The notes beneath the pieces were generated by a model that searched no databases, had not been told where the DNA came from, and saw only the letters and a list, made by a program, of their open reading frames with translations. A stretch of 64,000 nucleotides of DNA, taken from Rachycentron canadum (lineage: Eukaryota > Chordata > Actinopteri > Carangiformes > Rachycentridae). The stretch lies in contig CM076651.1 of assembly GCA_038496675.1 (NCBI GenBank), positions 25,622,148 to 25,686,147 on the forward strand, given 5' to 3'. The stretch's first letter is position 1. Every line of letters starts with the position of its first letter. Of the stretch, positions 26,101 through 38,735 are shown piece by piece. A program made the position numbers and the translations under genes.

Positions 26101-28317
26101 TGCCTCAGTTCTCCTCTTGTGCCATCTGGGAGGCAGATTGCCAAGACGTTTGCTGAGCACATTAAACCATCTTGATTTTTTTCCATTTACCAATTACCTT
26201 TCTTCTAGATCCTCCAATGCAGCGAACTTTACCTTCCAAGCAAAAGCTGTCTGAAAGTTGTTTGTTCCACGTTGTTGGAGCTCAGGATCACTGCGGAACA
26301 TTGAATTGAACGGCTATATAAACACCCCGGCAACGACTACACATCCAAATCAAGTCAAAGTGCTGACGAGGACTGATTAGAAAGTCATCACATCCTCGTT
26401 CTAAACACCGTTTGGGCTCAACTGCAGCAGCACACGAGCCAAGCTATTCCAGTCATTAAAAATAAAGCAACAGTTAATTGCATCCTGTATAGCTGCCATC
26501 ACTGCTGCACACATTTTTTTCTGTTTTTCATACAGAGATCCTGCCATTATTGTACCATATACATTCAACATCTGGTTTCTATTTGTGTTGTGTGGAGAGG
26601 ATGATGATTGTGGTTCTTGTAAGTCGGGTTTTTTTTTTCTCCTTTGAGTCTTTATTTCTATTCAAACCTCTACTAGAACTTGTGTGTGTGTGTGTGTCTG
26701 TGAGAGAGAGAGAGAGAGAGAGAGCAGAAGAAGAATGACAGCAGTGTAATGCCTCTATCCTCTGCTGGCAACCACCACAGAGAAGAAGAAAAAGCTGAGG
26801 AAGCTGTGGATACTTCATTCAGCAGAGAACAAAAGATACTTTCATTATTACATTTCTCAGCTTTTCTGTCTCCATCTGCTGAACCACGCTGCGCCGCCGC
26901 CGCCATTAAAGCGCACACTCAAACGTGCCAACCTTGCTGTATTTCAGAGCCACGAGACAAATGTAAAGTAAGAAGGAAAGAAAAACAAAGAAAGACATGA
27001 GACTGATTCACTCACTCGGATTAATAATCTCGTGTTTTATGTAACCGCACCATTTTACATACCCGACTAAGGCCATTTTACCCCAAACTGTGTCCCAGAG
27101 GAAACATAGAAATAAGATCACAGTCTAACAGCCCCCCAGCCCCACTCCCCCACCCTCACACAGACACACACACACACACACGACCTACCTTGGCAAGCCT
27201 TGGATTATGAGGGCAGTCCGCCGGATTTCAACACTCACCAGTATCTGTTGCAGTTTAACAGACGTGCAGTCTGGTTATTACACACATACACATCACACAA
27301 TGAAATGACACACACACACATTTGAAGGTGCACTACTTACAAGCTACTCTAGACACACAGTGTTGAAATGTTAAGTTATTGAACGGTAATAAAAATCTTA
27401 ATGTACTGCAGATATCCTTATATATTCTTATACATTTTATATGCTATATATTCTTCAGCGTTACAAAGGCCTTGAAAAAGGCAGACAAAAATCAATATGT
27501 TTCAAAGAGAAGAAAACCAGATAAAGCAGTTAGTTGTATAAAAACCAACACAAAGTCGTTTTACGAGACATGAAAACACTTAGAAACAGAGTAAAACCAG
27601 TGAAGCTCTCTGATAAAAATATCTCTTCAGAACAGAGGTATCAGTGATTGAGCTCTGGACCAGGGAATAGACTGTGAATGAGCTTCCATTAGACACATTA
27701 AAGTCTGAACATAAGATGCTCGCCTTTGAACTGAGGACTGCAGACTTCAGTGTTTGTTGAGTGAAGCCATGTTTTTGCCTCCAAGTAAATCAGTGGCAGT
27801 GATAAAGGAGCCCGTTTATTAGCAGTGGTTGTAGCTACTCCAAAAAGCCACAAATAACGAATTACATTCAGTTCTGTATTCAGGAAACTGTGTTTATCTA
27901 CTAATTTTAATTACTTTGTTTGAAAAGTTATGTCTTTTCAATATGATTATTATTGATATATTTTTCCACAGAATGAAGACTGTGTTTTAATCACTGTTAC
28001 CAGTGACATTACAGTAAGTTAAGTAAAATCTCATATGGGCACCTGACTGTTGTTTGAAAGCAGACTTTATTATACATATAATGATATTTGTGAACCTTTC
28101 CTGTATCCACTTCATTATGTTTTCTTTAACATAATGAAGAAACACTGTCAGTGAACCGATCTGCTATGTTTACCGGCAACATAATTCACATTTTGTGGCT
28201 GTCACTTTTTAACATTAACCCACTATTCTGTAAATGTATGCTGTTTTGTTGTGGTTGTGCTAAGGTACACAGTGAGAGAGGTTAACATTTTAAATGCTTT
28301 GGTTATGTTTTTGCAAG
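26101..28317. other. Intergenic DNA with microsatellites
   Basis: TG run 26680-26697 followed by (GA)n 26702-26724, and a CA run near 27164-27181. A minus-strand frame at 26906-26750 begins with an alanine run (gcggcggcggcg) and was considered as a first exon, but no support was found. No gene called. Confidence 0.55.
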
Positions 28318-28596
28318 TTAAAGGAGCCATTTGTAGGTTTCACTGTCGCTACGTAACTGACATTAGCCTGCACAGCTGTTTTTTTACCAGTCCGGAAGAA
28401 GCGTTGTGAGTTCAGCACCAAACTTTATGTCTTTATCATAACTGTCACTTTTTGAGATTGGAGCCCTCAAACTGCCCTGACAGTGTAGTGCTGCTCAGTG
28501 GGCGTATCATAACCTCTTGTAATATCGAGGCAACAATGGCTGAAGCGCTTGTCAAGCAACTCCTGGCAAGAAACATCGTACAGATAACCCTTTTAA
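28318..28596 (+). repeat. MITE-like dispersed repeat, family B, copy 3 with both ends visible
   Basis: It starts TTAAAGGAGCCATTTGTA and ends cagataacccttttaa, so the ends form a short imperfect inverted repeat (TTAAAGG and CCTTTTAA). Length about 280 bp, no coding sequence. This copy best defines the family limits. The TTAA at each end could be the target-site preference of a piggyBac- or similar-type transposase, which is inference only. Confidence 0.6.
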
Positions 28597-31500
28597 ACCG
28601 AACCCGATGGAGGACTCAGGGCGTCTAGTGTGCAGCACAAAAATGCAGAATTTCATTTGCTTGATAAAATATTGCCACAGAACATAATCCAAGCAAGATC
28701 TAGGTTTCCCATTAAATGTAAGTGGAAAAAACGAATTAGCAGCATAATTTGTAGAGGATGGGTTAACATTGTTTGGCAGTAGGTTTTGCTGCGCTTTCAC
28801 ACCAAACGGAGAAGTGCAACATTACTCAGAGTAAGGCCATTACCTTCAGCGTGGTGACACACTCTTGGCCTGGCGCACAAGGCTTAGCTCCATGCACAAT
28901 TTTCCACCATGTTCAACTAAATTATTCCCAAATCCACTGGCCTCCACCACACACACACATCTCAAAGCATCGTTGTCACTACGTTGACACCGACATGTTA
29001 ATGTCACGCGAACAGTTTGGGGCGTCCCGACGGCCTGGAGGTTTGGGGTGTGATTGCAGCATCCAGAATGCAAGTGGTAAAACATGGCAGCAGCATTTTT
29101 TTGTCCGTCACTGACTTTGTAGAGCCATTAGATCTGGTTGGGGACGAGAGAGATACCAGGTAACAAAACACTGTGGTTGTTCAATATGCTGAGTCTCTGC
29201 ATCATGCAAATTATGTCCCCCTGCATTAAGTAAGGGCTTAAGGAAGAAGGTCAGTGTGAATGGATGGATGTACATTGTATCTCACTTGAAGACCAGGTTT
29301 TGTGTCTTTTCACCCTTTGACTTTACTAATCCTTACCTAACTGTCCTTTGTTGTTTGCCCTCAACAAGCGAGATTATTTCTGCCTCCTGCTTATATAACT
29401 GAAGCTCCAATCTGCTGCCAGTACGTCATGTCAGCAGTGCTTGTCTAGACATGGCTTACCCAGAATGCTCTCTGGCATTAATTGCTCTGTTTCGAAATGC
29501 AGTCCATTGGTTCCTTTCCTTTTGTTTGACTTTGTTTGTTCGTACTGTGCCGACAAAAATGAGATTTTATGTTTTACCAGGCAGGGTTTCATCAATCATT
29601 CATCAGCTCGGTATTTTGTAACAGATGCCACAAATGCAACATCAGAGCGAGACGAGGAGAAAATCAGAAAGAGGCAGGGAGAATAATTTCTCTCAGTTTT
29701 AACTGAGGTTGTGTTTTTCTTCACAAGCACCATATCATTTGTACTGGAATCTGAACATCTTTGACTCCTCTTGAGGGTAGAAAGGCTTGTATTGTGGCTG
29801 GGGAGGAATGGCCGGAGGAGGAGGGAGGAGATGTGAAGGAGGCTAAACAAACAAAAGAAACAGCAGAGGGAAAAAACATCTTCAGTGTGAGTGCTCATAA
29901 ACAGGAGCTTTCATAAAACTGCTGTGGAAAGACTTTCATAAGACTGGCTACTGTTCTTTTCTGTTCTATGAGTTTAGCTGCATCCCATTGTTGTTGTTTT
30001 TTTTTTTTTTTTAGGTTTGGAAATGCTGTGAGCAGTGATTCCATCTGCAGGACGTCCTGTAGACAGCAAGCACCAGGAATCTAACTTATCTGAAGACTGA
30101 AGAAGGTCAATAAATACGACGGAGAGTCAGAAATAAAATTTGAAACGAAAAAGAACTAACATTTCTACCGGCATACCTCCAATTTCTTGGAACTTTGGAG
30201 GTTCTCAGGTTTGTGGAGTGACCTGAATGATTACGTCTCCTACTGTGTCAGCGATGCCCACCCACGATATAGATGTCAGTGCGCTTTAACCAAAGTGGTT
30301 GTGGGACGGTCAAACAGCATCAGAAACCATTTTCCTGACACAGATTAGTAAAGATATGGTGCTCTGCGTATCTGACATGGAGTTTGATGTGGTAGCAAAC
30401 TCACACACATACATAAGAAATTAAAGGGGAATGCCACTGATTTCAAACATCAGTGTCTCAGGATTTGTTGCTGCTGTGAATGAGGTGTCAGACAGAACCA
30501 CCACAGCCTGCTCATCATCTCGGCTTGAGGCTACAGTAAACTGCCACTTGCATGACACCTGAATCTGTGTACAGGTGCCAGGAAGAGAAATGCATGAGAT
30601 TACAAAGACGACATCTCCGATTCTGCGGCACCAGTGTTTATACTTTCTCTTTTCAGCTGTGCACTGTGAGGCTGACAGTGTTTGTAACATATCTCTGTCC
30701 CCATCAGCACACGCATGCCTAACATCTAATGATGTTAATTTATTGTGCTATTACAGTCTGTCCATTTTCAATGTAAACTATGGCTTTTAATGACTTTTGT
30801 GCAGTTTGGTTAATAATCCATTCATCTTCATTCTCTTCATGTTTGACCAACCTGAGTGTTGTTGCTGCCTGTGATTGTCTGACCAGTTTGTTTGTTCCCT
30901 ACTGGGCCTATTTTTAGTAACGTTGGCATGTCCCCAGATCGCAGCAATTACCGCAACTAGTACAAAGTTATTCTAAACGATTGAACCAGTTTTCAGAGCT
31001 ATGAAAATTAAACCGATGCTCTAATCTCAAACGTTAATGTGAAATTAATTTAAAATATGTCAGAAGTATTAAAAGATGTTATAAATATCGGAGGTTAAGA
31101 GCTCGACTTGAACTTGGCTGTATGAATAAATGTTAGATCCCTGAAATAAGGTCTGTGGTGAACACAACATGACATTTCCGTTTTTATTCCATGAAAGAAA
31201 AGTCAGTGAAAACCCCAAGAGCCAGTTTGCGAAGAAGTGTCTGAATGAGATTCCAGAGCTGGTCAGGGCATCAAATGTCATCACGCCAAATATGAAAATC
31301 CAACCGACTCATCTGTCCTTCACAACCTCAAACTTTTACTGTGTCAGAGGAAGGAGCTCAAAGCTAAATCAAACTACAAGGGGACGTTTAGTGGTGGTGA
31401 CGCTGAAGTCGTGTGACTGTGGTGCAGTTGGTTTGTAGCCTAAAACCAGCTTTTTACCTTTTAGGCTTTTTTTGGGGGGCTTTAAAAATCATAAAAGTGG

Positions 31501-33150
31501 TTCCCTGTGCTGAACAAAACCTGTCAGTGTCAGTGACTTTTGTTTGTATCTCTAACAACTGAAGCCACTGACAAGTTTTAAGTGTGTTTGAAATGTGACA
31601 TATCTTACTCCTCTGAGCCGACATGAGTGTGTATACACACACACACACACGCACACACACACACACACACACACAGTAGTTTATTTTGACTCAGTCCACC
31701 ACATCATCATTGGCACATCAAATGTGTATTCATCCACCACTGAAAATAGTCCAACAAATACACAATATACTGTTCAACTAACATTTCTTACAAACTACAG
31801 TTCCCACAGCTTTTTTTAAAAAGAAATATATTTGTGTCCTGTCTTCAGTGGAGCTTGCAGCCGTTAACCACAGACAGGAAGTAAGGAAGCACTGCATGAT
31901 GCATTCATGTTAGTCCTTTCAATAGCCAAAAAAGAATAAAACCAACTTTGATTGTTTAACAACCCTTTTAACAGGAGAAATAAAAAACTAAATAACAGGC
32001 AAGTGAATCAAGAGAATAATCACAAGCATGAGAAACAACGTCAGTCAATTATAATTTAACGTAAATCTTTGTGTCATCATTGTCACGTTGTCAGAAATGT
32101 CTGTGAAACTGTCGGTTTCGGACTCCTTGTTGTTTTTGTTTCAAGGTTTGGCACCAAATGAAGGTGGATTTCCTCCCTCGATTGTTTATACAACAAAAAC
32201 ACCGCTCTCACAGGTTTGCAAATTTTTTCCCCACTTTTCAATACTCCGAAAAAAAAAACAAACTCAAGCACGCTGCAGTGTCTTCAGTTTGTTATAGAAC
32301 ATAAGAGTGTGTAAATTGCTTGGTCGTGTCACTGAGATGTTTTTATCTCAGGTCACAGGTTCTGTGATGTCCCACTGTGCCTCTTGGAGTCACTCTCCAT
32401 AAAACCTATATTTCTGATTGCCTCCTCTCTCCGAGGCGTGTTGTTGGAGGCACCCTGCAGGGCATGTCTGAGGGTGTCTGGGACCAAGTGGTTGACCACA
32501 GAGAGTCCTGCCAAGCCATTGTAATGTTAAAACAACCACTGCATTCCTTGCACTGCAGTACAAGCACTGAGCTGGGCTTGGAAAGTTACCGACTTGGGGC
32601 CCACGATTTCCCAAAAGCTCCTTGGACCTCAGATAATAGCTGTTCTATAGTTAGACTAATAGATAAAAGATATTTTTTATCTATTAGTTTTAAGAGTTAT
32701 AAGAGGACTCTAGGATAACAGTGGCAGGCATCAGATTGGGATATAAAACATAGCTTTGACACTTGGACATGTGCCGCACTGACTGTTTGCCAAATCTCCA
32801 TGTATTCTAGGAATCTACACAGTTTTTTTTTTTTTTGTTTTTTTTTTTATCATCCACCGGGCCAGTTTTCCAAACCTGTTGGAAAAACCAAACCCCAGGC
32901 TTCAGAGCAATCACCATAGTTCAACATCCAGAGTCCTGCGTTGGACAATAATTCAAAAAGTCTTTGCTACACTTTGAGTCTTTGAATTATTAAGATGATG
33001 TTGGTGAAATGATGATGGGGATGAAATGGTGATCACAGCTATGGTTTTGGTAAATGTTGATGTTGCTGTTATATATACAGACATTTTTGCTGGATTTATT
33101 GTTTGTTACTTTAAATTATTTGACCTCTCTCCTCCTGTGTTTCTGGAGGC
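28597..33150. other. Intergenic DNA, no gene recognised
   Basis: Poly(T) near 29997-30013, CA run 31635-31674, a short hairpin at 32655-32688 and T-rich runs near 32823-32849. No exon-like segment stood out on either strand. Confidence 0.5.
32655..32688. repeat. Perfect 14-bp inverted repeat with 6-base loop
   Basis: ACTAATAGATAAAA and its exact reverse complement are separated by GATATT. It is a very AT-rich potential cruciform. No transcript or terminator function is implied in a vertebrate context. Confidence 0.85.
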
Positions 33151-33157
33151 CACACTG

Positions 33158-33345
33158 TCATGTCCACTAGTCATGTCACAAAAGGTTGTGGGTTCAGGCC
33201 TTTCTGTGGGGAATATAAGTGTTCGCCTTGTGCCTGTGTGAGCTTCCTCCCACCATCCAATCACGCAGGTTTAATTGTTGGCTCTAAATTGTCTGCAGGT
33301 ATTAAAGGTGGTTTCTCTTTACATGGCTGCCCTGTGACAACTGAC
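33158..33345 (-). repeat. Common teleost repeat, left arm of a head-to-head pair
   Basis: This is the reverse orientation of the 24720 repeat: aaaggttgtgggttcaggcc, ttcctcccaccatccaa, gcaggtttaattgttggctc, then ctgccctgtgac. It faces the plus-strand copy at 33410-33605 across about 65 bp. Confidence 0.65.
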
Positions 33346-33409
33346 CAGAGATGCAAACAAACTTTGATTCACTCATTCATTACCCATAATGCTTATTCCT
33401 ATCGGCTTG

Positions 33410-33605
33410 TGTGTGTGGTGGGGGACAGGTCAGGAGTCTATCATAGGCCTGACGAACCATTTATGCTCACACTCATATCTACAGGTAATTCAGGTCACGG
33501 ATTAACCTGCATGGCTATGGACTGTGGGAAGAAGAGCAGCCAGAAGAAACCTACACAGGGAGAACCTGCAAAACGCAACATAGACTCCAGCAGGTTTCAA
33601 CCTAG
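33410..33605 (+). repeat. Common teleost repeat, right arm of a head-to-head pair
   Basis: Blocks gggacaggtcaggagtc, tttatgctcacactcat, ggactgtgggaagaag and ggtttcaacctagaacc match the 24720 copy in order. It is diverged and shortened at the right end. Confidence 0.65.
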
Positions 33606-33612
33606 AACCATA

Positions 33613-33976
33613 TTGTTTTCGTTGTTTTAACTTATAGCTGTTATTTACTAATGTACTGTTGTTATTCGTATCAGTCATTGCCACCATCATTAATACTCTT
33701 AACATCTGTATGTTTTGCTTGTATTATATTGTGTGCTGCTCTCTCTCTCTCTCTCTCACCCTGAGTCTGGTTCTGCTCCAGGTTTCTGCCTCTTAGAGGG
33801 AGTTTTTCCTGCCACTGTCACCAAGTGCTGCTCATGGTGGGATTTGTTGGGTCCCTTTAAATAACTTTACAAACTTTGGTCTAGTCCTGATCTATATACC
33901 CTATGTAAAGTACCTTGAGGTAACTTTGTCATGATTTGGTGCAACATAAATAAGATTTGAGTTGATTTGATTTGAG
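33613..33976 (+). mobile_element. LINE 3' end, 5'-truncated copy
   Basis: The core is ggtttctgcctcttagagg, gagtttttcctgccactgtc, accaagtgctgctcatgg, gggatttgttgggtccc, and it ends in ataaataagatttgagttga plus short TTGAT-type repeats (33955-33976). I recognise this as the 3' UTR and terminal microsatellite of an abundant fish LINE of the L2/CR1 group. It carries no coding sequence. It may belong to the same group as the element at 1-2160, but no shared sequence is present in the window to prove it. Confidence 0.75.
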
Positions 33977-34360
33977 TCTTTTAAAAAAGTGACAACTTTA
34001 CAAGGAAAATACAAAGGGATGATTAATGTGATGTTGACTCATGATTAATTATTCTTGAATGTGGCTCTGATGGCGATTCATTAATTTTTCTGGTGCTTTC
34101 TGGTGAAGAAAAATGGCTCTGGAACATATTGTATGTGTGACTGAATACTGTTTATAGTGTGTGTTGGTATAATACAATTTAAAATCGATCTGAGCTGTAC
34201 AAATTGTTTCTTTTCAAAGTAACTGTGTGAGTCAAATTGTTGAAAGAATGACTTTAATACCAGGGGAAGTTAAATCCGCTCTTTGCAGGCCCGTTGTGTG
34301 TTTTTTGTGCCTTCATCAAAAACACACACTGGCACAGAAACACCCTCTGCTGGCTGAATA

Positions 34361-34364
<4 letters not shown>

Positions 34365-34439
<75 letters not shown>
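34365..34439. repeat. Uninterrupted (TG)n, 75 bp
   Basis: About 37 perfect TG units, the longest pure microsatellite in the window. Perfect arrays of this length are usually highly variable in length. Confidence 0.97.
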
Positions 34440-34440
<1 letters not shown>

Positions 34441-36363
34441 CCCAATCATACAAGTTCCTCATTAACCTGAGATCTGAACCTGTGACCTCCTCAGTCACAT
34501 TTCCAGCCTGCTGTGCCAGCCCTCTCAGCTCAGCGCCCAGTTGACTAACAAACCCCGGCCGATTCATTATTAATGCTGTTGGCAGCAGCTCTGTGGCACG
34601 CAGGACCTGGAAACTAAATCTCTCAACCTGAAGCTGTTTTACGTATATAGCGGCATTTATAAGCCACCAGTGGAGATTTAACTGTAGCTTTTCTATTCTG
34701 TTTTGAATCATATGTTCTGTAGTAGCTCATTAATTTTCCTGTGGTAAAAAGGTCTTTGTCAGGCCAGTGTGAACACACTCTGCTGCCACTTCTCTGTACA
34801 GGTTTTGTTTTTCTCCTCACAAAAACACGCAGTCCCTCCACCACATGCATTTGATTTGCATATAGCTCGATTTGTAAACACACGATTTGAATGAATTACT
34901 TTGGACTTTAGATAGTGCCAATCTTAGAACTGTAATTGGGCTTAATTTCCTGCATGTTGCCCAAATCAGATACTGCAAGTTGGATATTACACACACAGTC
35001 AGAAACCTGGCAGACACACAGCAGGACCTTGTGTCGACCGTGATCCTGGTACAAATCCCACTTCAGATATCAGTTTAGGGCTCTCGCTGCGTCAAACAGA
35101 GCATCTTTCAGGTACAAAAAAGGGAAGGGAGGTGGAGGAGGTGGATAAATATTCCTATTCTCTCATCACATCAACAGACAAAGTCATGCTTTATGGCTCA
35201 CTTCCTTCTTCTCCATCATCTTCCCATCTCTGCCCTGTGTCAGACCGGCCGCACACTCAGCCTATTCACAAGATCAAATTGAATCTTTTTTTTTTTTTTT
35301 TTTTGTGGAAATGCTGCAGCACCGTGTTCTGCCAAGTGTTTGTTTGAATTGGAGGGGCTTTTGGTGCATTCACTGATAGGCAATCTCATCATGCCTCCTA
35401 TTCCCAGGCAGAGAGGCTCAATCCCCAACCCACTTACAACTTAAACACAAGATAAATCACAGAAACAGCTTTATTGCTACAATAGAAACAAGCTATGCCC
35501 TGGAAGGTAAAGTCTCTTTATCATGTATTTCTACTCATTCTTTAATTGTAAGCCAACTTTTTCAGACTCATTAATACCCATAAACACATTAGGACAAATC
35601 AAGATGAAAATGCTGGAGTTGAGTGTTAATGGAGGCTTGAGGGCTTTTAACTGAAATGAAATGACCGGTTGTTTCCATTTAGGGTTTGGCTTCTGGGGTA
35701 AATCAGTCCGATTAAAGGGAGCAAGGAGCAGCCGTGCTGCGTTTCCACCCTGCTGCCTTCAAGCAGAGCTTTGTCTCGACCATCAATCTGAGTCCATTAG
35801 CTGCTTCATCCAGCTGACAGATTCGAATTTAACTTTACTGAATGTCCAGTTGAAAAAAAAAAAAAAAGAAAAAAAAAAAGCTTTGCCTTGGAGCCTGGAT
35901 GAAAAATAGCCTGGCTCCAGTAGTCATTCGGGGCAGGCCTGCAGCTCTTCCTGCATTCTGGGCATCAACAACAAGGCTGTCAGCTGGTTAAAAAGACTGT
36001 CACTCAACCAGTAAACCTGGACTCAGGCCACAATGTCAGCAAACATCCACTCTGCTGAAGTGCTGGTGAGTAAAACACCAGCTGCATCTGAACGTTGCTT
36101 TTTTTTCACTCTGTGTTGCAATAAAATGAAATGCGACACCAATGGGCTCATGTGCAATGCATGGCAGCAACCAACGCTGTCACTGTGGTGAAGGTATTTC
36201 TGTTCAGGCAATGTTCACGTCACACTGCATTGACACAATAGCAGCTATTAATTTGGGTTTCATTACCCTGAATGATGGACTTTGACTGGAGTGATTATTC
36301 AGGCAGATCTGTCTGGTTCAGACATGAGTTTCCGGCCTGGATATTAGCTTGAATGGCATTTAG
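34440..36363. other. Intergenic DNA, no gene recognised
   Basis: Poly(T) near 35286-35304 and an A-rich run at 35853-35879. No protein-like frame found. Confidence 0.5.
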
Positions 36364-37215
36364 AGTGTGTTCAGAAAGTATTCAGACCCCTTATGCTAAA
36401 TTTTTAAATCAGTCCTCATAATCCATCCATCCATTATTTATACTGCATTCTTACTGCTTGTCGATGCATGGTCAAACTTGGTAAAAAAAGTTTTATTATT
36501 TTTTGAAATTCATAAGAAAAGAAGGACTGAAACATCGCAGAATCGACAGAAGCTTTCAGATTCTTTCAGCCTGAAGTCTTGGGTTTGATGCGACAAGCTT
36601 TGCACACCTATATTACTTTCCTCTTTAGCTCCTCTCAGGCTCTGTCCGGCTGGATGGAACGGCAGTGTGCTGCCGTTTCCAGGTCTCACAGACATTTGAT
36701 TAGGTTCGAGTCAGGGCTCGGTCTGGACCGCTCAAGGACATTCACAGAGTTGTCCATAGGCCTCCTGCGTTGTGGAAGATGAACCTGCAGCCCAGTCTGA
36801 GGTTCTAAACGGTCGCCTCAGCCCCGACCCTTCTCCCCGTCCCTGTCGCCGAAAAACACCCCACAGCACGATGCTGGTATTGGGCAGGTGATGAATGGTT
36901 CCCCAGTGGACATGATGCTGAGAGCTGAAGCCAAACAGCTCAATCTTGGTTTCATCAGACTGAGGATCTTGTTTCTCACGGTCTCAGGGCCCTTTAGAGG
37001 AGCGTTCGTGTCTTTCTCTGAGAGACTTATGTCTGGCCGTGCTGCCGTCACTCCGACAGCGCCCACAGAGGTCTGGTGAGACACACCTGGGAGATGCCAG
37101 CAGAGCAACAGTGGAAACGCTGAGTTGTAGCTGAGTCCATTCAGAGGCCGAATACTTTGATTTGTTATTTTGGACCGTGTTGCCACAATTTGAGACAAAA
37201 GCCCAGCATTCAAAA
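36364..37215 (-). pseudogene. Tc1/mariner-type transposon relic with broken transposase
   Basis: On the minus strand, positions 36988-36590 align by eye with the middle and end of a Tc1-family transposase: AGACCGTGAGAAACAAGAT (matching the Arg-Asn-Lys-Ile-Leu stretch), a gatgaaaccaagattgagct block (the Asp-Glu-Thr-Lys region), a tcgtgctgtggggtgttttt block (Met-Leu-Trp-Gly-Cys-Phe) and a gaatgtccttgagcggtcc block near 36748. Several deletions and frameshifts break the frame, for example between the Lys-Ile-Leu and Asp-Glu blocks. The left limit at 36364 carries gtgttcagaaagtattcagacccc, typical of these elements' ends. The DDE enzyme would have moved the element by cut and paste; this copy is dead. 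Confidence 0.8.
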
Positions 37216-38190
37216 TCCTGTTGCCACTAAAATGTACTTGAGTGAAAAATAAGAATACGTTAGTCGCTGACTAAAATATTATCATATGGCGATATCATGG
37301 AGAAATTTACTGTAGTAGCTGGTTGAGGTGGAGCACATTTAGCTGCTTTGCGTAGTTTCCTTTTTCAGGAATAATCTTAAAACTACTTCAGACAGGAGGA
37401 AGGTGAAGATGTCCAGGAAGAGAGCAGCAAGATGCAGGAGAGAGACTTTAAGCACAGGACAGGCCCTGAATTTGGGAGATTTGCTGCTGCTATTCTCATG
37501 AAAATATTTTAGTCCGGCCCATTTTTTGTGGTTATTCTGTAAAAGTCACCACATGCTACTGTTATATCTTCCTCTGAAATCCTGTGGGAGCCTAGTAAAG
37601 ATAATACACATAATTGGTTTTCACCACTGTTTCTAATAAGAGAATTAAACAACATTGTTAAGTAACTTAGTGCCAGTGACTCCCTGTTAGTGCTGGACAA
37701 CAGTAACATACTGAGAGCTATGTGTCAAATAGGCCACCATACTTCAAACAAAATACACACGCATTTCAGGAAAACCTGCATCAAACCTACTGTTTAGATG
37801 TTTTTAAAGTCTGTTGTGGATCGAGTTTCAACACTTTCTTCGCCTTTGTCTGATAGTTTACACAGGTATTTGCCTGCCTTGCAGACAGCGCTTGCATTTG
37901 GGTTTATATGGCTTTTAACTGCGGTGCCTTCAATGTTGAGGCCAGGGATAGTGTTTGTTATAAAACAGGACCTCTCCTGGGATATCTGCTTTCTCCGTTA
38001 CACAGGAATGTATAGAAATTGAGACCTTGCGAAGACTTCAGGGTAAAGCATCCAAGAGAGAAGACAGAGGTAGAAACACAGACACACACACACAGAAAAA
38101 AAAAAGAGAGAGAAAGAGTTGTGTGAGTGTTAAGTGTGCCTGAGTTTTGTCTTGAAGGCAGAGCTTTAAACACTACCACATGCTACAAAT

Positions 38191-38192
<2 letters not shown>

Positions 38193-38225
<33 letters not shown>
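38193..38225. repeat. (AG)n microsatellite
   Basis: About 16 perfect AG units. Confidence 0.95.
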
Positions 38226-38228
<3 letters not shown>

Positions 38229-38676
38229 CGTTCTTATGCAACCATACACACATGGCTGCGTCTGTAGGTAGAGTTGTGTTTGTGTATTTTTACTGACTTA
38301 TCTGAGTGAAAGAAAGAAAGAGAGCGGACCGAGGGTTGACTGCAGTTTTATCAACCACTGTTGACGACGCCAATTATAAGACTGATTAGGCTGTACTTGG
38401 CAGAAAACCACAAAGCTGTGCTCGGCTGCTTAAAGTCAATAAGACACACAGCCAGAGAGTCAAAGAGTTGTTTAACACAGTTACTCACACACTCGCAACG
38501 TTGCTTATTACAATGCACACTAGTTCTGTGGGAGAATTATGTAAGGAAATGCATTGGCCAGTGAGAAAATCTGTTTTCCAGAAACCGTCACCATCGGCCA
38601 ACATTTCCTGGTCAGTGTAACAGTTACTTCTGTGGTCGGACTATTCTCTGCCACTCGTGTGTACGTGTGGGTAGAT

Positions 38677-38678
<2 letters not shown>

Positions 38679-38733
<55 letters not shown>
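38679..38733. repeat. (GT)n microsatellite, 55 bp
   Basis: About 27 perfect GT units. Confidence 0.95.

Positions 38734-38735
<2 letters not shown>

Noticed and set aside
26750..26918. Minus-strand frame starting with a short alanine run, considered as a first exon
   Set aside because: Start lies in a small GCC repeat; no donor in a plausible position, no CpG island, no recognised protein.
36818..37213. 131-codon minus-strand frame as a functional gene
   Set aside because: It reads through a Tc1 relic partly out of frame; catalytic blocks are interrupted.
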